From Anoplopoma fimbria (lineage: Eukaryota > Chordata > Actinopteri > Perciformes > Anoplopomatidae), in assembly GCF_027596085.1 (NCBI RefSeq), contig NC_072457.1:30638177-30702176 (forward strand): a stretch of 64,000 nucleotides of DNA. Direction: 5' to 3'. The notes under the pieces were generated by a model. That model ran no database searches. It was given only the letters and a program-made list of their open reading frames with translations, and was not told where the DNA came from. The position numbers were made by a program, and so were the translations under genes. Every line of letters begins with the position of its first letter. Position 1 is the first letter of the stretch. Shown one piece after another: positions 27,701-37,840 of the stretch.

Positions 27701-28899
27701 ACACATAACTTAATTTCTGGACTTATTTGTTTGGTTTTCTTTGTATGTTTGGATTACTTGGGTTGTTACCAACATCTGGTGAAAATGTCATGTCAATAGC
27801 ACCTTTAGAAATATATTTACTGAGAAAAATGGTGAGAGGTTCAATACTTATTTTACCCGCTGTAAATCATGGCTGTACCTGGACTGTGGTCGTGCATCCT
27901 GCTATGGCCCTGCTGACACCTTACTAGTCACATTACTATTACTATTACCTGTACCATTACGCATATTAGCTTTGCTTCCACCCCTCCCATTCATTTTTTC
28001 CCCCTTTGTTACTCTGCTTACTACTCTTATTATATGAATCATTTATGTCATATACATTGAATGTGTTGTATCTCTGTTATACTGTTCATTCTGTACACAT
28101 GACATCTATTGCATTCTGTCCATCCTGGGAGAAGGATCTCTCCTCTGTCGCTCTCCCAGAGGTTTCTTCCTTTTTTCTCCCTGTTAAAGGGGTTTTTTAG
28201 GGGAGTTTTTCCTGTGCTGATGTGAGGGAAGGACAGAGGATGTCGCATGTGCACAGATTGTAAAGCCCTCTGAGGCAAATTTGTAATTTGTGATTCTGGG
28301 TTATACAAAATAAACTGAATTTAATTGAATTGAATGTGCCGTTGCTTTCACATTCATCTGTTGAAGAGGGAAAGTTTCTCTTTAAATTTCAGTTTGACAC
28401 CTGCAGGCTGTATGACATCACAACTAGTTTGGCGTCAACCATGGTCCAGAATTCAACTTGCACAGAGGGATGTGAGCCTGCCGCTCACAAACATTGGGAA
28501 TCTAGAAAACATCTTCCGTCAACATTTTTAAAACTTAAGAAATAACAAATATTTATATAATCATAGATTCCATTTAAATCATAGACAAGGAGAAGATGAA
28601 GAAGGTGATTTTAAGAATTTAGCCTGGTAAATAAACTGTTTTGACTGAACAATATCCAACAGTTATATAAAGCATTTCTTAAACAAACCACAAAACAAAA
28701 CAACACTGGCTGGATGCGGGAGTGAGGTGACTGAGACAGGAGAAAAGGTCCAAGGACATTGGTGGACAAGTAGAGAATGGAGATGGAGACACTCTCTCTA
28801 GTGAAAAAAAATCAAAGACTCACCTACAATCCAAATAATCAGCAGAATGCTAATTCCTCTTCTGCCCCACCACACATGGGCCCAGATAAAATCTGCCAT
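11346..28899 (-). CDS. tmem132a: TMEM132-family type I membrane protein, TMEM132A-like (13 coding exons)
   Basis: Coding exons (minus strand): 28899-28824, 25985-25759, 25640-25428, 25320-25115, 22241-22101, 21985-21728, 21598-21446, 20541-20346, 20216-20073, 17180-16978, 14642-14423, 14332-14141, 12266-11346. All junctions are GT-AG and all phases match, giving 1049 residues. Residues 1-26 form a signal peptide (core [11 protein letters not shown]). The ectodomain shows family hallmarks: [12 protein letters not shown] and [18 protein letters not shown] (about 125-170), [47 protein letters not shown] (about 480-500), [10 protein letters not shown], and LWLQF-type VWLQFSDD near 750. One TM helix lies at about 968-993 ([20 protein letters not shown]). 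The cytosolic tail is only about 56 residues, Glu/Lys-rich, and ends in Cys. The family is linked to cell adhesion and cytoskeletal coupling. The A paralog is chosen from the MS4A/CD5 neighbourhood and the short tail. The transcript converges on the MS4A-like gene. Confidence 0.92.
12722..12784. repeat. (TA)n microsatellite followed by TG and poly-G
   Basis: About 31 TA units, then GTATGTGTGTGTG and a G run to 12812. It lies in the TMEM132A-like intron between exons 12 and 13. Confidence 0.95.
12960..13620 (+). mobile_element. LINE 3' fragment
   Basis: The plus-strand frame 13108-13431 encodes a conserved fish LINE C-terminal segment: [68 protein letters not shown]. The following 3' UTR (TCCGGACACAAGCTGGGGTCTG, AACATCACTGAAGATGTGTC) matches the same element type. 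It is inserted in a TMEM132A-like intron in the orientation opposite to the gene. Confidence 0.75.
13625..13710 (-). mobile_element. Possible RT scrap
   Basis: The minus strand reads [19 protein letters not shown], reminiscent of RT motif A (KAFDTV.H). Very short, so only tentative. Confidence 0.35.
13895..14107 (-). mobile_element. tRNA-derived SINE (family B), degenerate
   Basis: It reads in the reverse direction of the 45100 copy: the 3' end motif (TATAGCACCTTTTCTAGTCTTCTGACCACTC) at 13910-13940, then the GGCAACATTTATACTCC and GCCTTTGGGAG body, and the tRNA-like head ending near 14107, about 35 bases from exon 12 of the TMEM132A-like gene. Confidence 0.65.
14852..14917. repeat. Short dispersed repeat, copy 2 of 2
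   Basis: Partner of 11194-11259; the two copies are in the same orientation. Confidence 0.85.
14918..16385. other. Intron 10 of the TMEM132A-like gene, unassigned part
   Basis: AT-rich DNA without supported genes. 16048-16080 is a GCTAGCTAGC tetranucleotide repeat. The open frames at 15001-15345 (minus) and 15313-15690 (plus) show no family features. Confidence 0.5.
16386..16740 (-). mobile_element. LINE endonuclease-domain fragment
   Basis: Minus-strand translation gives [20 protein letters not shown] followed by [19 protein letters not shown], the start of the apurinic-type endonuclease domain of fish LINEs (the same start recurs at 30165-30240 as GKWNITSLAENKLELVWEG). Broken after about 70 residues; same strand as the host gene. 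Confidence 0.75.
17460..18760 (+). mobile_element. Penelope-like retroelement, degenerate RT
   Basis: Positions 17470-17889 encode an N-terminal RT region with the PLE-typical stretch [17 protein letters not shown]. Positions 17999-18529 encode the core: [16 protein letters not shown], then the catalytic [22 protein letters not shown] and [18 protein letters not shown]. Positions 18566-18757 hold a downstream piece ([15 protein letters not shown]). At least two frame breaks separate these parts, and no GIY-YIG endonuclease is recognisable. It lies antisense within the TMEM132A-like intron between exons 9 and 10. Confidence 0.85.
18990..19200 (-). mobile_element. tRNA-derived SINE (family B), degenerate
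   Basis: The GGTGCCACCTGC, TAAGTGTCTTGCC and GAGGACGACCCCGCTC...GGGCCACAG motifs are the reverse complement of the 45100 element. Confidence 0.65.
19551..19808 (+). mobile_element. tRNA-derived SINE (family B)
   Basis: The head GTGGGACTGTGGCTCAGGAG has a box-A-like sequence. The body TGTCCTTGGGCAAGACAA and the 3' end AGTGGTCGGAAGAAATGCGC...CATTTACCATTTACCATT match the 45100 copy. Confidence 0.75.
22436..22680 (+). mobile_element. L2-type LINE, C-terminal RT tail
   Basis: The plus strand encodes [20 protein letters not shown], then [23 protein letters not shown] and [11 protein letters not shown]. This is the conserved C-terminal end of vertebrate L2 ORF2. Antisense in TMEM132A-like intron 4. 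Confidence 0.85.
22690..22800. repeat. (TTTTA)n microsatellite
   Basis: About 20 pentanucleotide units directly follow the L2 fragment, probably grown from its tail. Confidence 0.9.
22810..25114. other. Intron 4 of the TMEM132A-like gene, unassigned
   Basis: AT-rich intronic DNA. No exon, RNA gene or clear transposon recognised; the frame at 24550-24786 has no family features. Confidence 0.5.
26129..28325 (+). mobile_element. Retroelement 3' region (AATTG-tailed), split by a Tc1 insertion
   Basis: Flanks at 26129-26255 and 27863-28325 belong together. The right part carries the widespread fish 3' end (CATCCTGGGAGAAGGATC, GGTTTCTTCC, TGTAAAGCCCTCTGAGGCAA, ATACAAAATAAACTGAATT) and a GAATT/TTGAAT tail at 28305-28325. 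Related copies lie at 55134-55588 and, on the minus strand, 61850-62110. Confidence 0.7.
26256..27862 (+). mobile_element. Tc1-like DNA transposon, full length (copy 2), broken transposase
   Basis: Bounded by TA dinucleotides (26254-26255 and 27863-27864), 1607 bases. The inverted repeats are about 203 bases at each end. Each carries the direct-repeat motif ATTGAACAC near its outer and inner end, an IR/DR layout. The transposase lies in 26611-27006 (paired-type HTH, linker [10 protein letters not shown]) and 27026-27646 (catalytic core; Asp in [10 protein letters not shown], Asp in QQDNDPKH, Glu in [10 protein letters not shown], spacing as in DD34E). A frameshift at about 26985-27030 separates the parts, so it is non-autonomous. 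Inserted antisense in TMEM132A-like intron 1. Confidence 0.96.
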
Positions 28900-29930
28900 C
28901 ACTACAGACCTGATGCAAAAATATTAAAGTATTCTTGAATACATTTTATCATCCAGTAGAAACATTTGGTACGCATGCAGTAAATGTTTGACATTTTAAT
29001 TATTCAAGTGTATTTCCCTAACCCTATTTGTAATTTAGAACGTATGGTTAAGTTGCCAAAAGTCCAAAATCATAGCTTCTTCTGTAGCTTTCAACTGATA
29101 CACAGCTCTCATCAGCAGGTCAGCTGTGTTCCCAGCCAATATGGATGGGAAGTCCTTAAAGTCCTCAGAATAATGAACATTTGAGCATTAACTGTTGAGA
29201 CAAACAGTAGAGCAAATTTCAGCTGCTGATGAAAAACATGTGATGTGGTCAAAAGCTCCAGAACCAGCACATAAATACTACATTAATGGTAAACATACAA
29301 TGATGATTGTTGACCACATACTATAGTTCGATAGCCTACAGTTATGGTTGGATGTAGTCAGGGTGTTTTGGAATAGCCCAGTATCATAGCAGTTAGTAAA
29401 ATAGTCACAAAATGCAATGTATTGTTTTCTTGTATAGGGACACTTATTGTCAATTTCTTTTGTGCCAAAAAAAACCAATGCCAACGGAAAGGCAAGTAGG
29501 ATCCTTTTTTTGTGGTGAACACATTAACAAAATGAATCTATGTGACCATGCAATGCTCAGAGCTTGTGATGTAGTATTAAGAATATACCAACTAAGACCT
29601 TTCACATATTAGAGGGTGCTATGGAACACACTAAACAATGTGAACTCAATCACAGTATATTCCCAAAGGTTCCTGAGTTTTCAAGTAAACCAAAATGCGT
29701 TTGAATGCTAAAAGGGATTAGGGAGGAGAATAGAGTCACTCCAATCTCAAGCCAAATTACGACACCACACCCTAACTGATTACTCATTTGGACAATTCGT
29801 TCTTTTTTTAAGTCCTCAAAGATGTGTTTGTAAAATGAACCCGAACCCCGGAAGTGAGCTGGGGAACCCGACTGGTTCCCATGTTTATAAGTCAATGGGA
29901 ATTTGTGATTGGATTTTCAATTTTCCCTCC
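28900..29930. other. Upstream flank of the TMEM132A-like gene
   Basis: Should include the 5' UTR and promoter of the minus-strand gene, but no TATA box or CpG-rich block is evident. 29590-29700 holds another copy of the GGTGCTATGGA...AAAATGCGTTTGAATGC dispersed repeat (see 1845 and 33060). Confidence 0.45.
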
Positions 29931-29934
29931 AATG

Positions 29935-30250
29935 AATCGTGATTGCCGGGATAAAAGCTCAGGTTAAGGTCTCCCATGGCAAAGTGATCCCAGAGGAGGG
30001 TAACCTGGCCTTGGCATATAGGGCGCGGGCCAAGCACAGCCTAAAAAAACAATCAACATTAACCACCCTCTGGTGGGCCAACCACACACAGGGAAAGGCA
30101 TTTGGACGGGTAAATAATGAGCCGGGCAGCGATCATTGGCTATCCTGGCATTGCGGATTGGCTCTAGGGAAGTGGAATATCACCTCTCTGGCAGAGAATA
30201 AACTGGAGCTGGTGTGGGAGGGGATAAGTAAATTGAAAGTACCAAATTAA
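29935..30250 (+). mobile_element. LINE 5' region and start of endonuclease domain
   Basis: The plus-strand frame 29939-30250 includes TLTTLWWANHTQGKAFGR and GLALGKWNITSLAENKLELV. The latter matches the endonuclease start also seen at 16600. Truncated after VWEGISKLKVPN. Confidence 0.7.
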
Positions 30251-30284
30251 AAATACCAACTAGACGATGGAGAAACCTTGAGGG

Positions 30285-30565
30285 GGGTGATTTGGAAGAA
30301 CAGCCTGCCTGGTATGAACCAAATTGGTGCTTTGTTCTGGGGAAGAAGCTGTTCATCAGTCTGTTTGTGCGGGTTTTTATTGTTCTGTACCTTCTCCCCG
30401 ATGGCAGGGGGACAAACAGACTGTGACCTGGGTGGGTTGGGTCCTTGCTGATGTTGCTAGCCTTCTTGTGTAGACGGCTAGCATATACCGTGTCCAGAGT
30501 CGGGAGCTTGGTTCCTACGATCCTCTGTGCTGTTTTAATCAGATCTGCAGTCGTATGTCTTAGAC
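30285..30565 (-). mobile_element. Rex/CR1-like LINE, C-terminal tail
   Basis: The minus strand encodes RIVGTKLPTLDTVYASRLHK, then DPTHPGHSLFVPLPSGRRYR and NRLMNSFFPR. This is the conserved post-RT tail of fish Jockey-superfamily LINEs (PSHPGHSLF...LPSGRRYR). Confidence 0.75.
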
Positions 30566-30587
30566 ACTCAGGTGAAGAGAGGAGCTG

Positions 30588-31130
30588 TTACAATATGTGG
30601 AACCACAGGAGAAACAGGACTCAATAGCCCAACCTGGATACAAGATAAGGTGTAGTCTTTACTTGTCAGCATAGGTTTGGTACACGGGTAGGCCGTCAGA
30701 ACAGGCAAACAAATCAGGCAGGGAAAAGTCAAAAACGTGGTCAAGGATAAGCAGGTAGCGATCAGAAGGACAAAGACCAACTGGCACAGAGACAGGGTTT
30801 AAATACACTGGGGAGATGTGGGTGATTAGACACAGGTGGATTAAATTATAGGCGGGCAGACAATCACAAAGGCAGAAAAATACAAAAAAGGAGGAGGTGA
30901 AGTTATCTGAAACCAGAGGATAGGTAAGTAACACAAAATAAAACAGGAAATACTGACTAAAGACAAAAATAAGAAAACATGGCTGCGGAGGCAGGAAGTG
31001 AAATGAGCTGAGCAGAGCTGTCAACTGATCGACACCTGCTGTTGGGTTGGATCAGGTGACATGGGAGGCTGCCGGGCAGACCTGGTAAACCCAAACATAT
31101 AGTGAGGCAGAGCTGAGAACATCTGTCTGA
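30588..31130 (-). mobile_element. Probable degenerate LTR-like repeat
   Basis: Shares blocks with the solo LTR at 42074-42562: CAATCACAAAGGC, AATAAAACAGGAAATACT, GGCAGGAAGTGAA. Clean TG...CA ends with a target duplication could not be found, so the borders are approximate. Confidence 0.45.
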
Positions 31131-31131
31131 G

Positions 31132-32400
31132 GCCCCTGTCAGAAAAGTCTTCAACTCCTACCTCCAGAAGAATGTCTTTATTATCCTGGGGGAGACTGAG
31201 GTCATGGAATCAGAGTGGCACATGCTCAAAACGGCTATGTGGAAGTGGCTGCTAGGAGTTGTGCACAGAAGGTCATCTATGCCTGTTGCGGTGGCAACCT
31301 AAGAACTTGTTTGTTGAAGCTTTGCTGGCCCAGGGTTCTCTGGAAACAGCAGACAGGTACCAATTGGCCATAGGTTTTGCAGCTGCGGCAGTTGCCAAAG
31401 CAAAAAACCCGGGTGCTGAAGGAGTTCAGGGAGAATATGGAGACGGACTTTCAGTTAGCCTTAAGGAAGCTCTGGCAAAACATTAGAAGACTCAGAAAGG
31501 GAAAAACCCGACCAACGCAAAGTTTGAAGACTAGCAAAGGTTGCTCAGGTAGGCAAAAAAAACTCCTCAACGGCAAGGCGGATGAGATTCACCTTAAAAT
31601 AGTGAAGGCTCTGGACATTGTTAGGCTGTGATGGCTGACACGCCTTTCAGTGTCGCATGGAGCTCAAGGAAAGTGCCTCTGGATTGGCAGACTGGGGCTG
31701 TGGTTCCCATAGATCCATGAGGATTGCGTCCTGTCCGTGAAACTGTCGACCAGCATGGGACTTTGCCAGTCCAGTCTACATGTGTTATGTGGACTTGGGA
31801 GGTAGTGTGGGAATACGTGTACCTGGATGGTTGCTAAGAGGCATCCAGTCCTTGTATTAGTGAAAGCTGTGTCCTTCTACCATGAACAAAGTCAAACACG
31901 TTACCAGTGTACGTTGGTCTCCCCAGGGATGTCCTTTTTCCTAGATTCTGTTTGGTATTGGGGGAGGAGAGCTGGCGTTTTGGAGACTTCAGAATTCTAA
32001 CTCTGCCCTTTGCATATTATGTGGTTCTGTTGGTTTCTTTCTAAATGGACATTCAGTACACACTGGGGCAGTTTGCAGCCAAGTGTTAAGCAGTCGTTGA
32101 TGCAGGTCAGTACCTCCAAGTCTAAGGCCATGGTTCTATGTCGGAAAACGGTAGATTGCATGCTTCAGATTGGGAATGAATCACTTCCCTAAGCGAGGGC
32201 GATCAAGTATCTGAGGGTCTTTTCACCAGTAAGGGTAAAATGGAGGGTGACATGGACAGGAAGTTCGCTGCGGCCTTGAACCGGACCATTGCTGTGAAGA
32301 GGGAGGCAAGGCAAAGTTGAGCCGGAAGGCAAAGTTCTCGATTTAGCCAGCTGAGGGGTCCAGGCATCTTATTAGACTACCTCGTGGATGCATCCCTTTA
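31132..32400 (+). mobile_element. LINE ORF2 relic, heavily decayed
   Basis: Consecutive plus-strand scraps follow the order of a fish LINE ORF2. These are SFNSYLQKN...GETEVMESEW (31150), AQGSLETADRYQLAIGFAAAAVAKA (31325), ENMETDFQLALRKLWQNIRR (31430), SVAWRSRKVPLDWQTG (31650), CFVDLG-like (31780), TSKSKAMVLCRKT (32105) and REMDRKF-like (32250). Stops and shifts throughout. It may continue the element that begins at 29935. Confidence 0.7.
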
Positions 32401-32402
32401 GA

Positions 32403-32480
32403 GCAGGGGTGTCAAACTCAAAAACTGGGACAACTTCGAGGGCCAAACAGGGTCAACATGTATTAAACAGGATAAAAAGG
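32403..32480 (+). mobile_element. hAT-like terminus
   Basis: GCAGGGGTGTCAAACTCAAA resembles the CAGGGGTGTC(C)AAACT ends of hAT elements. The partner end was not located. Confidence 0.35.
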
Positions 32481-32584
32481 ATATTGGGTACCTTGCAAAA
32501 AGAAAACATATTTAAGTAAGATACAAATTTTTCTGAGTCTGACATAGGAGCAGCTTGGCTCGGAAAGCTCTCACTGTATCATAC

Positions 32585-32692
32585 ATGTCTGTTATCATAC
32601 GTATGAATGGCTGTGAATGACTTGTAGTGTAACAGCGCTTGGAGTGGTCGGAAGACTAGTAAGGTGCTATACAAAAGCAGTTCCATTTACCA
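32585..32692 (+). mobile_element. SINE (family B) 3' end
   Basis: AGTGGTCGGAAGACTAG...GGTGCTATACAAAAGCA...CATTTACCATTTAC is the 3' end of the 45100-type SINE; the head is missing. Confidence 0.65.
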
Positions 32693-32699
32693 TTTACAA

Positions 32700-34090
32700 A
32701 ATTAACTACACCATGGTTGCATGAGTTTGAGTATACACAAAATTGCTGCGAATGCAAGCCACTTGTGAGCAACCGCCTTTTTAAGACACTTAAAAGCTTC
32801 AAAATTCAGGAGAAGGGGTATCTACGGATGTATTCCATATCGTAGAACTAAACGCTAAGACATTTTAAGCTTCTGTTAAAAACAGACCTCATCTAACCTA
32901 AACCCATTGAAAAAAACAATTGACTTTCAGACAAGAGTTCTGGAAGTGCATAAAGCTAACTCATTTATGCATTTTAGGTTCCTTTAGCAGTCTATGTGGG
33001 TAAAAGATTCTCTCAATATCTGAGCAACTATGTCCCAACTTAGGTCTTCCAAACATTAGGGGGCGCTATGAAGCCTGCTAAAAAAACATGATGCAAATCA
33101 CTGTATATTTTTTGTAATATTATTATATATTAATATATTATAAGGTTTTGATGTGTTTACCAAATTTTGGTATATACCAAAATGCGTTTGAAGTCTTTAG
33201 ATTTAACATGGGTGAACATTTTCACAAATTTAGGTGCATCCTAAAGCCCTCAAACATAACTTTCGTGCTTGGGCAATAAATAACTAAGACAAGTCTATAT
33301 TTAAACATGTGGGTACAAACAACAACAGTGTCTCATCATTATCAGAGACCATTTCTTTTTGGAAAACATGTGGGTATTTTGTTCTCTATGTCAAAGCTAA
33401 TAACCAAAACGTTTTTAAAATTGTGAAAATTTGCTTTAGACTCATGGAAAGGTTATTTTAGATCTGCTTATAATAAAACTATTATTATTGCATAACACCT
33501 ACAGGGGAAGAGAATTTAACACGAAATCAATAGGAGCCTCCAAATGTAACATCATAGACACAGGGCCACTGATTGACAAACAACATTTTACAAGTCAGGT
33601 GCTTCCTATCAACACACATACACACGTAAATAAACATCAGCTGGGTGGAAGTTAATTCAGACACGATATGTTCTGCACAAGATCAAAGACCAAACGGCAG
33701 AACATAGAGCTAAATAAATCACAGGTGTGTGTCAAGGTCCCAGAAGACAACAATCACTGTTGACGGGTCAGCTGATACAATACTGTTCTAGTGTTTTATA
33801 TAACGCACACAATTGAAGTCCCTCTACCTTACACACACACAAACACACACACTATTTTTACCCACCTCTATCTGTGTATCTCAGCTCCAGATTTCATATT
33901 TTCCTCGAGGCATTTGTGCAGCAGGTGGCTCCCTTTGTCCTTGTTCAGAGCCGCATCATTGATATTAACAGGAATTAACAAAAGAATTGCCAAAAAAATA
34001 ACATCTATTCAGAAAAGAAAATGACTTCAACTAAAGAGTTATATGTCATTTTCGTCTCTCTCGCTGTTCTTTGCGGGTCTGCTGATGCAA
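32700..34090. other. Gene-free stretch
   Basis: No gene supported. 33035-33210 holds another copy of the dispersed repeat with GGGGGCGCTATGAAGCC and CCAAAATGCGTTTGAAG. Confidence 0.5.

Positions 34091-34096
<6 letters not shown>

Positions 34097-34132
<36 letters not shown>
34097..34132. repeat. (CT)n microsatellite
   Basis: About 17 CT units. Confidence 0.95.
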
Positions 34133-34135
<3 letters not shown>

Positions 34136-34349
34136 CAGATTCACACAATACAGATTTATTTGTTTCAAACGGTAAGTAATCCACTCCCTCTCAGTTATGT
34201 CCTTTTCCCCTCCCCTTCTTTACGTATCTAATCTTTTTTCTTATAGGTTTTGCTTGTTCCCTCCCTTTGCTTGCTCCCCTCATCTTCAAAGTATTTTGCC
34301 CAAGATATAGTCACTCTTTTGAAATGAAATGCTTTTCCTAACACTTCAA

Positions 34350-34375
34350 TGTGTGTGTGTATGTTTGTGTGTGCG

Positions 34376-34468
<93 letters not shown>
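34350..34468. repeat. (GT)n microsatellite
   Basis: Over 100 bases of GT, with a few GC/GA interruptions at the left end. Confidence 0.95.
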
Positions 34469-34470
<2 letters not shown>

Positions 34471-34619
34471 ATCTAAACATTATCTTGCCAAACAAATAAA
34501 CGGCCTTTTCAATTAAGTTTTGAGGGAAACACATTATCCCGGATTATGGGCACTTTTTTAAATATGTGGTTAATGGGAATTAAAACAAAAATGAAATGTT
34601 TAGTAAAAGATCAACATTT

Positions 34620-34740
34620 GGCTTAAAATAAGTTTGGTTATTGCGTAACTGAAGTAAAATAGGTCACGTTTAAATTGAACGTAACATTGAAATAAGTAAA
34701 TTTTGACTTTTCCTTTCATGCGGGACATGTGCAGGGGCAT
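34620..34740. repeat. Short dispersed repeat related to 43598-43690
   Basis: Both stretches carry GGxTTAAAATAAGTTTG, a GTAAC/ACTTAA middle and TTTTGACTTTTCCTTTCAxGCGGGAC-like ends. Confidence 0.4.
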
Positions 34741-35420
34741 CCAAAGTCACGTTTGTTTGAACCATTCATGCAACCATCCTCAAAGTCACATAGATTTCCA
34801 CCGATTTGACAAGAAATGTATTTGTGCTACGTCAAACACCAACCTAATCTGGGAGAAAATACGTTTTCCCTTGAAAACCTACATATGTTATGATAAAAGG
34901 GCATTACTGGAAGTTTGTTAAAATGCAATGACCTCTGTTTATGTTTTTTCTGTTGTCTGCCGGAGCAGGAGCCCCAGTTACATGACATTGTTATAACGTG
35001 TTAGGACCTCATTAAGAAGTGGTCCAGGAAAATAGAGCTTTATGAAAAGAAAAGAATATTCCAGCAGTTAGTAAGGCAGTGTAGTGAACTTTTCCCCATT
35101 TCATTAAATTATTGCTTTCCTCCAACACAATAGTCAGGTGTGCATAGACTTATTCAGTTTTTAAGGACAAATAGCTTCATAAATAAAAATGTAAAGAGAT
35201 GACTAGATCTTCTGACCAATCAAAACATCTGCCTTGATAACCCACCAACTGCCAACCATTGGATAATCCGATGATGCTCCAGTACAGCTTCTATCAGCAG
35301 ATACACAGTATTCCTCTGTTTTACTTCATATCCACTGCCAAAAAATGTAAATGAAAAACAGTCAATAAACGCAGCTTTTTATCCCTTAAAGTCACAGGAT
35401 ACTGACCCAGCTATATATAC
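34741..35420. other. Gene-free stretch
   Basis: Ordinary AT-rich intergenic DNA; nothing recognised. Confidence 0.5.
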
Positions 35421-35425
35421 ATATA

Positions 35426-35544
<119 letters not shown>

Positions 35545-35804
35545 GGTAATGGAGCAGCAGAAGGGGCTTAGAGGACAATGGATCCGATACAGAGAGGAGC
35601 TTAACAGAGGAGAGAGACAAATATGAAAAACAGTATCAAAATTTCATTAAACAGACTTCCAACCTCCTAACACTGAGCTCCTTACTTTAATACATTCCTG
35701 ATTCGTCTAACTGATCTTCTTTACAAAATGATGCACAAATTTTATATTATATATATATATATCCAATATTGGTCTGCTAATGGGAGAAATTAACAGAGAT
35801 ATAT

Positions 35805-35970
35805 TGGTAAATGGACTTGTACTTGTATAGTGCTTTTCTAGTCTTCTGACGACTCAAAGCGCTTGAACACTACATTTCATTGCCCACATGGACTAGCGGA
35901 GTCGGGGATCGAACCACTGGTCCTCTAATTGAAGGATTACCCTGCCTTACTACTGAGCCATAGTCACCTC
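35805..35970 (-). mobile_element. tRNA-derived SINE (family B), internally deleted
   Basis: On the plus strand: 3' end motif GTACTTGTATAGTGCTTTTC at 35818, then GCCCACATGGACTAGCGGAG, box-B-like GGGGATCGAACCAC and the head complement CTACTGAGCCATAG near 35955. Confidence 0.7.
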
Positions 35971-36364
35971 TTCTGTAAGACAACAGATGCTTTAGAAACA
36001 CTTGACATGACAGACCTTGTTTTTTTTTTAGCAAATTTTTGTTTATCCGGTTAAAAAACATTTTTAATATCTATTCAACATTTGCATCTATTCTTCTTCA
36101 AAATAAATGGGCAAAAGAGAGCCCTTATTTACCCCCTCTGTCCACCCTCTTACCCTTACTGTATCAAGCACAGTATCTACAATCTAATTGTGTTTGTCCA
36201 AGTTTCTTGTTGTTTTCCTGTTAGAACAAGACTGCTTGAGATTTCTTACCACAATTGCGCTGTTTTCAATGGTTTTATTCATTTCATAGTTTTTTATGTA
36301 AAAATTGGTTAGAACTGAAGTCAATTGCAAGCATCTTCATTCACGCAATGCAATGAAGACTCTA

Positions 36365-36540
36365 AGCTGCTAATAGGTGTGAGTGTTAGCATGAATGGTT
36401 GATGTCTGTTCATTTGTGCCCTCTGATAGCATGGAGACCCTGTCCAGGGTAGAACCCTGCCTCCGCCCAATGACAGCTGCGATCGGCGTCAGCCACCCCA
36501 CAACCTTGAATAGGAAAAGTGGTTACAGATAATGGATGTA
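36365..36540 (+). repeat. Retroelement-tail repeat
   Basis: CCCTGTCCAGGGT...CCTCCGCCCAATGACAGCTG...GGTTACAGATAATGGATG is a very common vertebrate/teleost dispersed 3'-end sequence, recognised from memory. Confidence 0.55.
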
Positions 36541-36734
36541 TTGATGGTACTTTAAAAATACAGTATTTACTTTTCTAATAAATTTGATGGAGATTTTAAA
36601 TTAGGTAGTTTTAATGCAATTTGTCCATTGAGTAATCAGTATAATGTGATCTACATATAAGACTATCCAGCTGTTACAGGGCAAGTTGTATTTTCAGATC
36701 TATTGTTACATTTTCCTAAAAAAAAAAAGAGTAT

Positions 36735-36855
36735 TGCAATATATCTCAATATGTATTTAATTGTATCGCAATATATCATGATATATCAAATTGTACCACG
36801 TATATCTTGATACGTATTGTATCGTGAGGTGCTTGCCAATACACAGCCCAATGCT
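36735..36855. repeat. DNA-transposon/MITE-like fragment
   Basis: CAATATATC-rich sequence ending in GTATCGTGAGGTGCTTGCCAATACACAGCCC, typical of non-autonomous hAT-like fish repeats. Ends not defined. Confidence 0.45.
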
Positions 36856-37376
36856 TGCCGCTGATCCTCAACCTGGCCTTGTCGTTCAGCAGAAATGGTT
36901 TCTATACATATACCGCTTGCAGTAATTCAACCAGGGAACATAATGGGAAACACTAGACCCCAAGCTGTATTGTCAAATTTTTGGCACTCTTCTTTGAATT
37001 GTGTGCTTTGCAGTGCACTATCCTTTCCGCCCACTAAATTCCCCCTCACAGCCCCTCTGCCTTTAACCTCAGCTCATAATAAATGAAGCGATTTACCCCC
37101 ATAACCCCCCCATTGTCCACAACCCCTAAACCAGCCAACACACAGCCAACCACCCTCGGCCCTAAACAGTTGAGTTAAAACAGGATGTCATGTGGAGAGA
37201 ATGAACAACATAACAGAGTTACAACACTTTCAAAGCATTTGACATAAATTATTCCTATAAGAGTAGTAAGCAGAATAAAGATAGAAAAATTACGACTACT
37301 GATAATAACAGCAGCAGTGGATATAAAATAGTAATAATGATAATGAAAGCATAATGGCATCAGTTAAAGTAATACA

Positions 37377-37407
<31 letters not shown>

Positions 37408-37599
37408 GTAGCAGTGGGTGTCAGCAGGGCCAAGGCAGAGGCATCACCACAATCCAGGTATAACCACCATCCATTGGAACCTGTGAATCGAGAAAGCACA
37501 AAGACTCGGGGGAAGAAGAAGAGTTAGTAATGTGCAATAATAGGACATGAGATAGAGAGGAGGATAGAGGAGCTCAGTGCTCAGTGAAGTCTGGGCTTA

Positions 37600-37840
37600 T
37601 AGCAGCATATCTAGGTGGCCTTTATCAGCTGCAAGCTGTTCCCAAGGGTCCGGTACTCACCGGTAGAGAAGGAGGCACTAGCAATCAAGTGGGCCCTGGA
37701 CTACTACCTACTGGAAAGAGAGTTCAAACTGGAGACAGACCACAAGGCTGTCCAAAGGCTTGAGAATAGGAAGGACACCAATGGATGGAACACCCGATGA
37801 TACCTGGCAATGTAGCCATTCCACCACATAATCCATCACA
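37600..37840 (+). mobile_element. Ty3/gypsy retrotransposon RNase H relic
   Basis: Frame 37615-37800 reads AFISCKLFPRVRYSPVEKEA, then LAIKWALDYYLLEREFKLETD and HKAVQRLE. This is the gypsy-type RNase H domain (usual form SRKL.P.E.RYS..EKE.LAIKWAL). Flanking protease, RT and integrase are not seen. A region from about 37952 (TGTCATGTTGG) to 38430 (ATATGACA) could be its LTR, but no target duplication was found. Confidence 0.8.
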
